A DNA stretch of 64,000 nt, taken from positions 21,207,209-21,271,208 of the forward strand of contig NC_064561.1 of the NCBI RefSeq assembly GCF_937001465.1. The letters run 5' to 3'. Numbering within the stretch: position 1 is the first letter of the stretch; every line of letters starts with the position of its first letter. The notes under the pieces were generated by a model. It made no database searches, was not told the DNA's origin, and was given only the letters and a program-made list of their open reading frames with translations. Below, piece by piece: positions 44,888-55,855 of the stretch. The position numbers were made by a program, and so were the translations under genes. Source of the stretch: Orcinus orca (taxonomy: Eukaryota; Chordata; Mammalia; Artiodactyla; Delphinidae).

Positions 44888-45277
44888 TTTTATTTTATTT
44901 TATTTTATTTTAATGTTTTTATAGGAGATAGAGCAATCTGCTCCTTTTTTTCTTTCTTTTTTTTTTTTGGCTGTGTTGGGTCTTCATTGCTGCGTGTGAG
45001 CTTTGTCTAGTTGCAGCGAGGGGTGGGGCAGGAGGCTACTCTTTGTTGTGGTGCACAGTCTTCTCATTGCAGTGGCTTCCCTTGTTGCGGAGCACAGGCT
45101 CCAGGCTCGTGGGCTTCAGTAGTTGTGGCTCGTGGGCTCTAGAGTGCAGGCTCAGCAGTTGTGGTGCACCAGCTTAGTTGCTCCGTGGCATGTGGGATCT
45201 TCCTGGACCAGGGATTGAACCCATGTTCCCTCCATTGGCAGGTGGATTCTCAACCACTGCGCCAGCAGGGAAGTCCC
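44888..45277 (-). mobile_element. Full-length CHR-type SINE (older subtype) with extra 3' sequence
   Basis: The reverse SINE body runs from TTTTTTTTGGCTGTGTTGGG (about 44961) to CTGCGCCAGCAGGGAAGTCC. Between the body's own T run and the left TSD lie about 70 further bases: a TTTTA repeat (44888-44911) and a non-SINE segment (about 44912-44944). The perfect 14-bp TSD encloses all of it, so this extra sequence came with the insertion. Confidence 0.9.
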
Positions 45278-46140
45278 CCAGATACATTTTAGAATCACTT
45301 TTTTATGCTGTCCCTCAAAAAAAAAGAGCTTGGCCTTTTATTACAGTTGCATTTAATTTTATAGATTAATATAAGGACATTTATATTATTATAGTAAATC
45401 ATCTCATCCATACCTGTGATATATATTTCTTTTACTCATGTGTCCTCTAATAAAGTTTTCATTATGAAGATTTTCTGCATAATTTATTAGGTGAAACCCC
45501 ATACTCTCTATAGGTTTTGTTACTGTGGTAAATTCATCTTGTATTGTATCTAGATATTGATGCTATGGAGGAACACAATTGATTTTGGTGTATTAATTTT
45601 TTTCCAGCCCCTATGTTGAGCTCTTTTCTTAGATTTAATAGCTTATTGATTTTCCTGTGTTTCCAATGAAATACATAATCAAAACAATCTATAAATATGA
45701 CATTATTATCTGTATTCTTCTAAACCTTCTCTCTCTTTCTATTTCTCTCAATACACAGCTCCAAAAAGGTCGGTTCCAATAGACCAGTAATGTTAGAAAT
45801 CTTTATCTCAATTCTCTCCTTAAAGGAAATGCTAATTTTTAAAAAAAAATTAGTAGTATAATAATTTTTGTTAGTGTATACATGTGCCATGTATTTTTGG
45901 TATATAGCCTTTATCAAGGAAAGATAGTTATTATTTGGATCTAGTTTTATAAAATTTACCCTACCCAATAGATTTTGAACCTCATGGGATGCTTTTTATC
46001 TCTTCTATCTAAAAAGAATGATGATATGATTTTCTCCTTTTATTTAACTAATATAGTGAATCACATGATTTGACTGGCTGATAGTGAACCAACCTTGCAT
46101 TCTCAAGGATAAACCCACTTGACCAAATCGTATTATAGTA

Positions 46141-46745
46141 TAGATTAGCTTTTGCTATATTACAAACCACCTCAAAGCTTAGTGGCTTAGGGAGATCAGC
46201 TTGGTGCTTTGTGACCACCTAGAGGGGTGGGATAGGGAGGGTGGGAGGGAGGGAGACACAAGAGGGAAGAGATATGGGAACATATGTATATGTATAACTG
46301 ATTCACTTTGTTATAAAGCAGAAACTAACAAACCATTGTAAAGAGATTATACTCCCATAAAGATATAAAAAACAAAACAACAACAACAAAAAACTTAGTG
46401 GCTTAAAATAGCAATTACTTGGCAATTTAGGACTGGATTCATCTGGGTAGTGTTTTACTTTTGGTTTTATCTGGGCTCCTTCATGCAGTTTTAGTCAACT
46501 GATGGATCAGCTGAGTGAGAGCTGGTCTGAGACAGCCTCACTCACAGGTTCGGTGGTTGGCTTGGACAGTGGGAGCACCTGGTCCACTTGTCTTCAGAAC
46601 CTAGTGGGCTAGTCCTCGGCAACTGAGCCATCAAGCTCTTTTGCTATTGTCTCATCATGTGGGTTGAGTATGCCAAAGCCCAGTCCTGCTGAAGTGGTGA
46701 CTCAGGAATGAGGGTGTCAGAAGGGGATTGTACCATAATTTTTGA
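46141..46745 (+). repeat. Ancient MER/LTR-type repeat split by a short L1
   Basis: GCTTTTGCTATATTACAAACC, ACCTCAAAGCTTAGTGGCTT and, after the L1, AAAATAGCAATTACTTGGC, CAGCTGAGTGAGAGCTGGTC and CAGCCTCACTCACAGG follow a well-known ancient repeat wording. I cannot settle its family. Confidence 0.5.
46192..46393 (+). mobile_element. Very short 5'-truncated L1 in sense, with TSD
   Basis: L1 3' terminal ~200 bases: GTGACCACCTAGAGGGGTGG, ACTGATTCACTTTGTTATAA, then GAGATTATACTCCCATAAAG and an A/C-rich tail (AACAAAACAACAACAAC). The TSD CTTAGTGGCTTA is at 46180-46191 and 46394-46405. Same subfamily as the 55.5-kb element. Confidence 0.95.
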
Positions 46746-48250
46746 AACATCCTATCACAATGTTTTTAATATACCTTAAAACTCTGTGGAATAATAGTAT
46801 ATTTAGGTTTTTGACTTATATTTTTAATAAGGAAAATTTGATTGTAATGTTTTTTTATATTGCCCCTGTTTTGTATAATATTCTTCTTGCACCTCTAGCC
46901 CCATTATTCTAGCTTGGGGCACTTAAAATGTATTGAAGGGGATAGAAATGAGTATTGCATCTTAAATAAAATAGTCTTGGACAAGTGGTTCCCACTTATC
47001 ACTGAGGTTGTTCAACAGGCTGCACTCTCACAGTGGACTATTGAACCCTTACGCACACCAAGCATTACATCTCACTTATACTTTACTAGCATTCTTGTGC
47101 TGGTTCCTTGATTTTAATTTAAAAAGTAATAAGTACTTGAAAAAATACAAAGTAAGAAGCAAAAAGCCTCCATCACCCTAGTCTCTTTCCCTCACAGGGG
47201 AAGCAACTATAAAGTTAAGATGTCAATTAAAAAATATTTACAAGATGAAAATGATTCTTCAAAGTCCTTGGGGGCATTTAATCATTGAAGGGTATGCTGA
47301 AGAAGGTAAGTAACAGTTTGACCTCCAATCCAGAGACAATTGGCAATAAGTGTAAACAGTGCTCTAACAACATGGCCTAATAGAACTATAGAACTAAAGA
47401 AAAAGCTAGGATTAGGATTATTGGGCCCAAATTCACATTGTTCCTAATGAAGAACCTTAAAATCACGAAATATTGACTGATCTCTAATTCTAAGTCATTC
47501 CAGAATGCTATTTTCTATGTCGAGGAGTGGAGTTTGAGAGAGAAATAAGAAGGAATAAAGTCCAATTTGGTTTTAAAGAATCATGGAGAAATGAAGATTA
47601 TTTCTTTCATAATTTCCCTGTAGATAGAGCTCTTCTATGACTGACTGTTTCACTAAAGCAGGGAAATACAGGGTGTTATCCAGAAAATCATATCAGTTTA
47701 CTTCAAGTCAGTCCTCTTCTGGGCAAACACATCTTTAACTTCATTTGTATTATATAGTATTTTAAATTATGAATTGTTTTGTCTTCTCAGGTCAGTTTCT
47801 TTTAGCCACGTGGGTTTGTTCTCTGTTTATTCCTTCCTCCTTCCCTCTCTTCCTTCTTCTCTCCTGTACTCCCTTTTTTATTAGTGAATTGGAAAGACGA
47901 TTTCCTTATATACGCTAAACTGTGCAATAGCAAACCCCCAAAATATAACTAACGTTTTATGAAGAAGACAATAACGAAAAAAATTATAGTGGAAAAATCT
48001 TAGGAAACTGGAAGGAATTTGGGGGTCTTTCTGTCTCGAAGTAGATTTGGAATGTGCATTTCAGGTTCTCTTTTTTAATGCAGGGTTGCTAGTTGAGCCT
48101 TTATTTTGTTTCCAGAAAAACAATCAGCTTACATATTTTTTTTAACAAGGTTTTCTTCACCTTTGGAAATGAGTAATGATTAAAACAAATATTATATAGT
48201 TAAGTGATGTCTAATTTTTTTCCTCATGGGTTCACCGTAGTTCAGGTTAT
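46746..48250. other. Intron 1 DNA, no gene
   Basis: About 47120-47210 vaguely resembles an old L1 3' fragment. A pyrimidine-rich patch lies at 47830-47880. Otherwise nothing recognised. Confidence 0.4.
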
Positions 48251-48254
48251 AGCC

Positions 48255-48425
48255 CTGATCTGTTTAATCCTCCAAGAATCCTGAGAGGGAACAAAGGGGC
48301 AGATGTTCTTTCCTCATTTCACAGATGAGAAAACTGAGGTTCAAAGATTCAAAGTGAGGTTAAGTGCTTCTGCCAAGGTCATTCTCTGAGGTGAAGCCGG
48401 AGCCAGGAATAGCACCTCATCCTCT
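48255..48425 (-). repeat. MIR element
   Basis: TTTAATCCTCCAAGAATCCTG, TCATTTCACAGATGAGAAAA, CTGAGGTTCAAAGATTC: reverse MIR core. The antisense 98-residue frame at 48341-48637 starts in it and is not supported as a gene. Confidence 0.88.
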
Positions 48426-50240
48426 TGTTTTCTCTCATGTGATTCTCCATGCGCTGACCCACTCTGACTATAAAAACACACTGTACCAGGCCTCACACAG
48501 TCCCTGATACGTCCTTTTAGTAGGACACGATGGTAGTGACAAGATTGAACAGATATAAAGAATGCTGTAAAAAAGGACCTGTCTTTTTTGTTGACTCCAT
48601 CCCATAAACTTCCACAGCCACACTGCATGAGAAACATGAGACATCCATTAAGATCATATTCCCATGAGTTCCCAAAATCTAGCTAGAACTAGATTTTGCA
48701 GAAATTGAAGACACATCTTGTGGCCTGACTGCTGAAAATGAGTGTCTCAGGAGTCAGAGAGGCATTGCTGCTCAACGAAGTCAAGAATGCCCTTTGCTAA
48801 TTGTTTCTCCTCCATTTCTGAGGGAATTTAAATTCATGATCGGCACCATATATTATACTTCAATACTATTCATCATCCATCTTGTACGTATTTGCAGGAA
48901 AGAATGTTGCCCAAGTCATTATATCCCGCCATGATTCACAGTCGTATGACCTTAGGTGGCAGCTCAGCAGGAGCTTACCGGTGCCTTAAATCATCCCTGT
49001 TGTGGACATACAAGAGCGTGACCTCTGACTTCCCAAGCTGTCTCTTCATGAAATGAAAATGGAACTGCAAGTTTAGGGGAAAGTTTTGAAAGTGTCTGGC
49101 TCTTGTAGTCATCTAATGAGGTCCTCATTTCTAGCTGCTAAGCATGCCCTTTAATTGGTAGTCACTCGAAAATCAATGATAATATAACTGTCCAACTCTT
49201 TGGAGCTATTTTTCTCTCTGCTTTCTATCCTGCAAGTGCACGATAAAAGAAACCACCCATTCAGCCATTATCTTGTGTCACTTACTATTCAGAGATCAGT
49301 CTTCCTTTATGTGCTCTTTCAGGAAAGACTTGGGTTGTAGTTTTCACTTGCATTTCAGGCAGAGAATAGAGTCCTTGGCACAGATTAAGTCCTCAAAAAT
49401 GTTAGATGGGTGGATGGGTGGGCAGTGGATTGCAGCACATGAGCAACTACAGTAGCATTGTGATACATGACAAGGAAATGACCTCAGTTGGGGAAATAAA
49501 TGCCTAGCACATATGCCACCACTTTCCCCTTCCATCTTCATTACAGTCCTTACTAATCTATTATGACATTTTTTCCCATTGGGTCTAGACGTGACCTCAG
49601 GATCCTTGTAGAATATAAACAGTCCTGTGCAATGTAAACCTTGTATAATGTAAACAATGCTTTACTGTTTGATTTGAGTTGGGACACAAGAAGAATCCTA
49701 TTTTCCGTCCATAACATAGACGTTGGGAATAATAGCTAATGCTTATGTAAACATATAGATTCATAGGATAGAAAAATAATTTTTAAGAAATGACCTAGTA
49801 CAGACTCAGGGGGAAAATATATGTTACCTTGATTATAGAAATTTGGTTCAGCCACTCAGCTTCAACCTTCAAAAATCATGTCACTTTATTTTAAACCAAC
49901 ATATGAATCCAAGGTATAGCAAAATAAACCATAAACCTTGCAGAACAGGGCCCTTCTAGATACGATCTCGTTAGGACCTGATCCTCCATGGTTGTATCTA
50001 CACAGAGGGGTAATGCCAGGTCCCCTACTGGGAAGTTGAATTGGAGGAAGAGATAGACATAGAGGTACTATGGATAATTCTAGACTGACATGGTCATCAG
50101 GAAGTCCTATGAAAAATAATTTCTGGTGAGTATAGAGTAAATCAGCAATGAGAAATGGAGAGGATTGGAATTAAGTAGACTCATCACTAGTCCGTGGTTA
50201 TCACCAGTGTACCAGTTTAGCAATGAATTAATTACTCAAG
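48426..50240. other. Intron 1 unique DNA
   Basis: No gene or named repeat supported. Confidence 0.45.
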
Positions 50241-50620
50241 GTAATTGATGCTAGGTAGTCTAACAAACACTCCTGAAAGCCACGTGTCTTAACTTAATAA
50301 ATGTTTATTTCTCTTGTCAGAGACCAGTGTGAATTAGGTGGTTCATTCTTAGCAGATTATTTTCAAGTAGTGAATCAGGAACCCATGCCCCCTCCACCTT
50401 GAGGTGTTGTCTTAAATGCATGACTACCTAAACTACAGCAGAAGGGAACATGGGCAATCATGCATAATATCTCCTGGCCAGGCCTGAAAGTGGTAGACCC
50501 ATACCCTTTCAACAAGAATGCAAAAACTTGACCTCTGCCTGGCTCCAAGGGAGGTTAGAAAAGGTCATTGTTCTGTGTGTCCAGGAAGAGGAGAATGAAA
50601 TGCATCTCACTATCTCATCC
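50241..50620 (+). repeat. Ancient MER/LTR-type repeat, probable
   Basis: CTTAATAAATGTTTATTTCTC, GTGGTTCATTCTTAGCAGA, then GCCAGGCCTGAAAGTGGTAG resembles an old high-copy element similar to the stretch at 25610. The family is not assigned. Confidence 0.4.
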
Positions 50621-51435
50621 ATAGCTAAAGGCAGGTAATCTGTGAGAGAGAGCAATGTTTGCAGATGGTGATACATGAAGATTGAGGAAGATTGATTTCT
50701 CAATCATTGAGGAGTACTGTTCCATCTAACTGAGTTCTGAATGGTAATAAAGTCATCCACTGAAAACTTACCAATCTAGTTTGTGTGCAAGATATTATGA
50801 ATTATAGTCTTACCGTTAATTTAGCAGACCCACAAATATTTACATCTACCAAGCACCGTGCTGGCAACTGCAGCTTACCAGTACTTCCTTCCTGGGCCCT
50901 GGATAATTTCCAGTAGTTGGTATCAGGATCTAAGCTATCCACTTGATGTGGACACTAGTCCCCTTGTAGCCCTGTCACAGGAGCCTTTAACCATTTGTGG
51001 CCAAAAACAAAGGAAATGGGCAAGAGTTACCGCTCTGCTTATCAGAAAGTGTCTCCTAAAGTCTTGTCTCCTAAATCATTTTTCCGGCCCCTTATAGTAA
51101 TTCTTTCTTTATTCACATTTCTTGGCCTACTGAACGCTATAATCAAATCCTCCCTCAATTTTCTTCTTTCTGAAGTATATAAAACTACATTTTCTTCAGC
51201 CTTTTTTTAAACAAATGATAATTATCTTGTTTATTTGTATTTGGAAAATCTAATGAGATCACATATTTAAAAATCACACACTATCAAAAGATAAATAGTA
51301 GTAGTAATTCCTTCTGGAATATTTTTCCCCCTCATCCAACCAACGTTAGGTCCCTTACCCCCTTTCTTAGCAACTTTTATTAATTTCTTATGTGTCTATC
51401 AGAAGTTTTTTGTGGCAAAGGTACATGTGTATGTT
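50621..51435. other. Intron 1 DNA, nothing recognised
   Basis: No supported gene. The short frames at 50858-51210 lack recognisable features. Confidence 0.4.
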
Positions 51436-51439
51436 TCAG

Positions 51440-52265
51440 AGGTTACTGTTGTCATGAATTCACCCAGAGACCGGAAAGCATTAAGTGGTCCTGAGCACCC
51501 CATTTCCAATGTGAGAGCGCGTAGCAGTGCTCAAACGGCTGGTGTCCTATAATTCAACTCAATTCTGGCACTATCTACCTGTAGATAGCATCAGATCTCA
51601 CGTGTTAAGGGCTCAGTCCAGCAGGAATGCACACACACACTTCAGGTGCCAGTCACCAAGTATATGTTGTCACCTGTGCTTCTGACCCTTGTACCACAGG
51701 TCAGAGGTTCCAACGACCCCCTTCTTAGCTTTAATTTGCTCAAGTGACTCATAGAACTCACAGAAATATTCTATTAACTAGATTAACCGGTGTATTATAA
51801 AATGATAAAACTCAGCAACAGCCAGATAGAAAACATGTATAGGACGAGGTATGGGGAGAAAGCATGGAGCCCACTCTCCCCAAATCTCCATGTGCTCACC
51901 AACTGGGATGCTCCCTGAACCCTGTCCTTGGGGGTTTATGGAGGCTTCAGTACACAGGCGTGACTGAATAACTCATTGGCCATGGGCGATTGAGCTCAAT
52001 CTTGAGTGGCTGTTCCCTGCCCTGAGATCAATGGGGTGGGACTGAAAGTTCCAACCTCTAATCACAAGGTTGGCTCCACAGGCTGCCGGCTCCCATCCTT
52101 AGGTGCTTTGCAAAGATCACCTTGTTAGCATAACAAAAGGCACCGTTATCATCGCATCACTTAGGAAATCCCAAGGGTTTTAGAAACTCTGTGGCAGAAA
52201 CTGGGACAGAGACCAAACATATAATTCTTATTACTCCTAAAGCACAGTTATCTAGGTAAATGTTT
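51440..52265 (-). repeat. Ancient LTR-type relic, probable (ERVL-like, non-coding)
   Basis: Colinear with a common mammalian long terminal repeat wording: AAAATGATAAAACTCAGCAAC, GGGGGTTTATGGAGGCTTCA, ACTCATTGGCCATGGGCGAT, GGGTGGGACTGAAAGTTCCA, GGAAATCCCAAGGGTTTTAG. No viral gene is present. Subfamily and orientation are uncertain. Confidence 0.55.
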
Positions 52266-55200
52266 GTATCACCCCAAACAGGCAGTAGTCACCAGGGAAA
52301 ATAAATTAATTGCCAGTCTTTTCTATTAATTTTTAAAAATCAGATTTAAGAAGAGAATTTTTTGAATGGCCAGTGAAAATGTCTCTACTTTAGCTCTTGC
52401 CTTTTTCTACTTATTATTTTTTCAATTTTTAGTTTAGTTTTGAAAAGTGTCTTTAAGTTATTTTAAGGTTAGAACCGAACCTTCCAGGGTTAAAAAAAAT
52501 ATTGCGTCTCTTGAAAGAGATTATTTTAGACTTAGTGAAATGGATTTGATGCTAGAGAACATGTGACATCATACATTTGACCTTTTTGAAATGATTTACA
52601 TTATATTAGCTATATTTTAAGTCCAGCAACTGTAACCAAAAAAAAGAAAAAAAAACTCTACTAATTAAGGCAACTTTGCAGATTGATGGCATTAGATTAT
52701 CAATTAAGATCTCAGTTTTAAACCAGATTTTTCCTCTAAATAGTGATCCAAAGAACACTAGTTTTACGGTCATTCTAATTAGTCAGACAGCCTTCTGATT
52801 GTTTAGTGCCTTCACTTGAAGTTTGTTAAATATTTTGAATCTCACCTATGCTCCCATGGGACATTAGTGAATGTGAAGTCAACAAAAAAGAAAAAAAAGT
52901 AAGAAAAAGGAGTTTGTAGTAAAATAAACTTGAGAAATCCTGGGTTCAGGAAATTTAAACATGTTTCGTGACTGGAGGACTTTTGAGATGTGGAATGAGC
53001 TATAATGTGCTCTGTGAATTTCACTGTTAAGTAGAGTTTGGTCTGAAGTGTTTTTAAACTTTATTTGGCTCTACAACCCTTTGTCAGTGGAACATTTTAA
53101 AGGACTCTTTGTTTCTAGCAACTTTGGAAAATGCTGTTCTGGTCTCAGTTAAGCCCTTGAAATCTTAGCATTTGGAAGGAGATCCACACACAAGCTCATC
53201 CAATTTCTGGTACAGAAATCTACCATGTATCCATTGCTATAGGCTCACTCAGCTGTGGATGAGTATTTTGATAACAGAATGCTCACTACCCATAAATCAG
53301 CTGATTCTATAGTCGGAATGCTGGTCTGTTAGGAGGTTTTAACTTTTTAAGTGCCTTTTACTATTAGAAAATTTTAAGTTTTAAAATTTTGTCTATTGGA
53401 CCTAGATCTGGTCTCTGGATTAAGATAAGTCCTACTCAAGTAAAAGAATCCTTATTTTTCAAGGATGATTTGTACATAAAAAAAAAAAATCCATATACTT
53501 CAAATCATCTGTAAATAGTGACTGAAGAGTAATTGAAAATACATTTGAAAATAATTTTCATTTGAAATTTATGTCAAAATATGTTATTATATAAACGAAT
53601 CCAGTATATTTTCTCTTATAGCCAGTAAAATTTAGGTTAAATTTTAATTAAGCACAAGTTCTACAATTAAAAAAAAGAATTACATTCTGTTTCGAGTGAT
53701 ATTTCAGCAAAACTGGTTTATGGGACAGTAAACTGTCCTTCACTGCATGTTCAATGTTAGCAGCTCAAACAGGCTAATTCTGGTAAAAATTCAACAGTTT
53801 TCCAAGGCCTTCTCTTAATTATTTGATACTCAATTGTTTTTTCTTTTACTTCTATTGTATCTCTTCTTTAAATTGTTAACTGCACATCCTCATTTATCAA
53901 TGGCTTTGTATGTTTAACCCAGCAGATCTCTGGTATTATTTACAATGGCTTCATGATATATCTTTAAAATTCAGAATTTCACTTTAAAGTTGATTTGAAT
54001 TTTATTTCTATTATACGGTATTATGTTTATGTTATGAATCCATCAGTGAGTAATTTGCTGAAACAGGATGAGCAGTTTGCTGACTTAGAAGGGCTGGAAT
54101 CTATAGACACCTTAACATTAGGATGTAGATAACGAATAGTTGGATGACAAGAAACCCTGTTATATGAAAACAGGAATAATAATGAGTGTTCCAAATCTTA
54201 TCTTTTCTGTTCTTACTTTTCTCCAAAGGTTAGTTCTAGAGTCCTTAATTCTCCATTCAGTACTAAATGATTGACTATTTGCAGCCTTCCCACCATTCTC
54301 CCCACTTCTAGGTCTGAGTTGGATAAACCTTTTGGTTTCATCCTTTCTTTGTGAAGTAGTGTTCCTAGTCAAGCCAGAAGGCTGTTCCATTAAAGGTTTA
54401 GCATTTTAGTGATTTTAGTAGTAAGGGTAAGGATAAGTGGTCTTCAGCCCGTCACAGTCTTCCACCCAACCTTTCTTCAGATGAATTTCCTGCAGTAGAA
54501 AAATTAGACAACCAGGCTGAATGATTGAGTCCCTGACTATGACTAGCAATGAACTACTCAGCCCTGGCTTCCTGAGCATGCCATCCTTCAAAAACAGCCT
54601 GCCAGATGGAATCTCAATCCCCTAGCTTGGCATTCAAGATACTCATACTCTAATCCACCAAAATCCAGTTCCAGTAGTTCTCCCCACTTCTTTCATACAG
54701 CAAATATCCATTCACCCACTGCATTCACTCATCTGGAGTACAAGTTCTTTTCCTTATATTCCAATATATCCCTATTTCATCTGCCTAGGAAGTCTTTCAA
54801 CTTCATCACAATCTTAAATCCTACATGGTCTTTACTTTCCTACCTTTACAACTTGACCTTAAGAAAATTTTTGCTTTCCAAGATCTATAAGTCAATCAAT
54901 CAATAAACCATTAATAAGTTCATAGGCTGCTTCAATACAGTTCTCCTCAATACAAATATAGTTGTCAATCCTTAATAATAACAGCTTATATTTGATCACA
55001 TAGAAATGTATTTTAACTCACATATTTGTTATCTAAAATGATAGTATAGCACTCTTCATTTTGTTGGTTATTTTCACGTATTTTAATGTCAGTATCACCT
55101 CTTTGAAGACTTAAAGTATATGTTGTCCATTTTTTCAGTATTTTAGTACCCTGCCCTGTTTTACACTTAGTGGGTGTTCAATAAATGACTTCAACACTTC

Positions 55201-55440
55201 ACAGAATGGAGAAAATTTTCCCAAATCCTACAAGCGTTGACCCTGTCTGACTTTGCACATCACTTGTTAATGGCAGCTGGGTAGTTGTGTTTGATAGAAA
55301 TTCAAGAAAAAATTTCTACATGTTTCAAGACCAAAGCCACAGTCATATGAGGACCTTAGTCAGCATCATGAATATATTCTTAAACATATACAATGGAGAA
55401 TTGCACTTTTATGATTTTGTGATGAACCACATGTAAAACA
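52266..55440. other. Intron 1 AT-rich DNA
   Basis: No gene, exon or confident repeat over about 3.2 kb, apart from short A runs. Confidence 0.45.
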
Positions 55441-55441
55441 G

Positions 55442-55455
55442 TCATTCACATTTTA
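55442..55455 (+). repeat. TSD of the full-length L1, left
   Basis: TCATTCACATTTTA; the right copy TCATTCATATTTTA is at 62514-62527 (13 of 14 identical). Confidence 0.85.
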
Positions 55456-55855
55456 TTTATTTATTTATTTATTATTATTTTTAAATATCTTTATTGGAGT
55501 ATAATTGCTTTACAATGGTGTGTTAGTTTCTACTTTATAACAAAGTGAATCAGCTATACATATACATATATCCCCACATCTCCTCCCTCCTGCATCTCCC
55601 TCCCACTCTCCCTATCCCACCCCTCTAGGTGGTCACAAAGCACTGAGTTGATCTCCCCGTGCTATGTGGCTACTTCCCACTAGCTGTCTGTTTTACATTT
55701 GGTAGTGTATATATGTCCATGCCACTCTCTCTTTGTCCCAGCTTACCCTTCCCCCTTCCCATGTCCTCAAGTCCATCCTCTATGTCTGCGTATTTATTCC
55801 TGTCCTGCCCCTAGGTTCTTCAGAACCATTTTTTCTTTCTTTCTTTCCTTCTTTT

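Larger units (their letters stand above)
42050..46140 (-). mobile_element. Ancient L1 (L1M-type) block in antisense, interrupted several times
   Basis: Decayed reverse L1 sequence at about 42050-43105 (TTGCTTATCCATTACCCTGG, CTCACCAGCAATACTTGG), 44166-44380 and 44780-46140 (AACCAACCTTGCATTCTCAA, GATAAACCCACTTGACC). A CHR SINE (42555), a younger L1 (43110-44165), a second CHR SINE (44888) and possibly a MIR (44385) interrupt it. Whether all pieces are one original insertion is inference. Confidence 0.72.
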
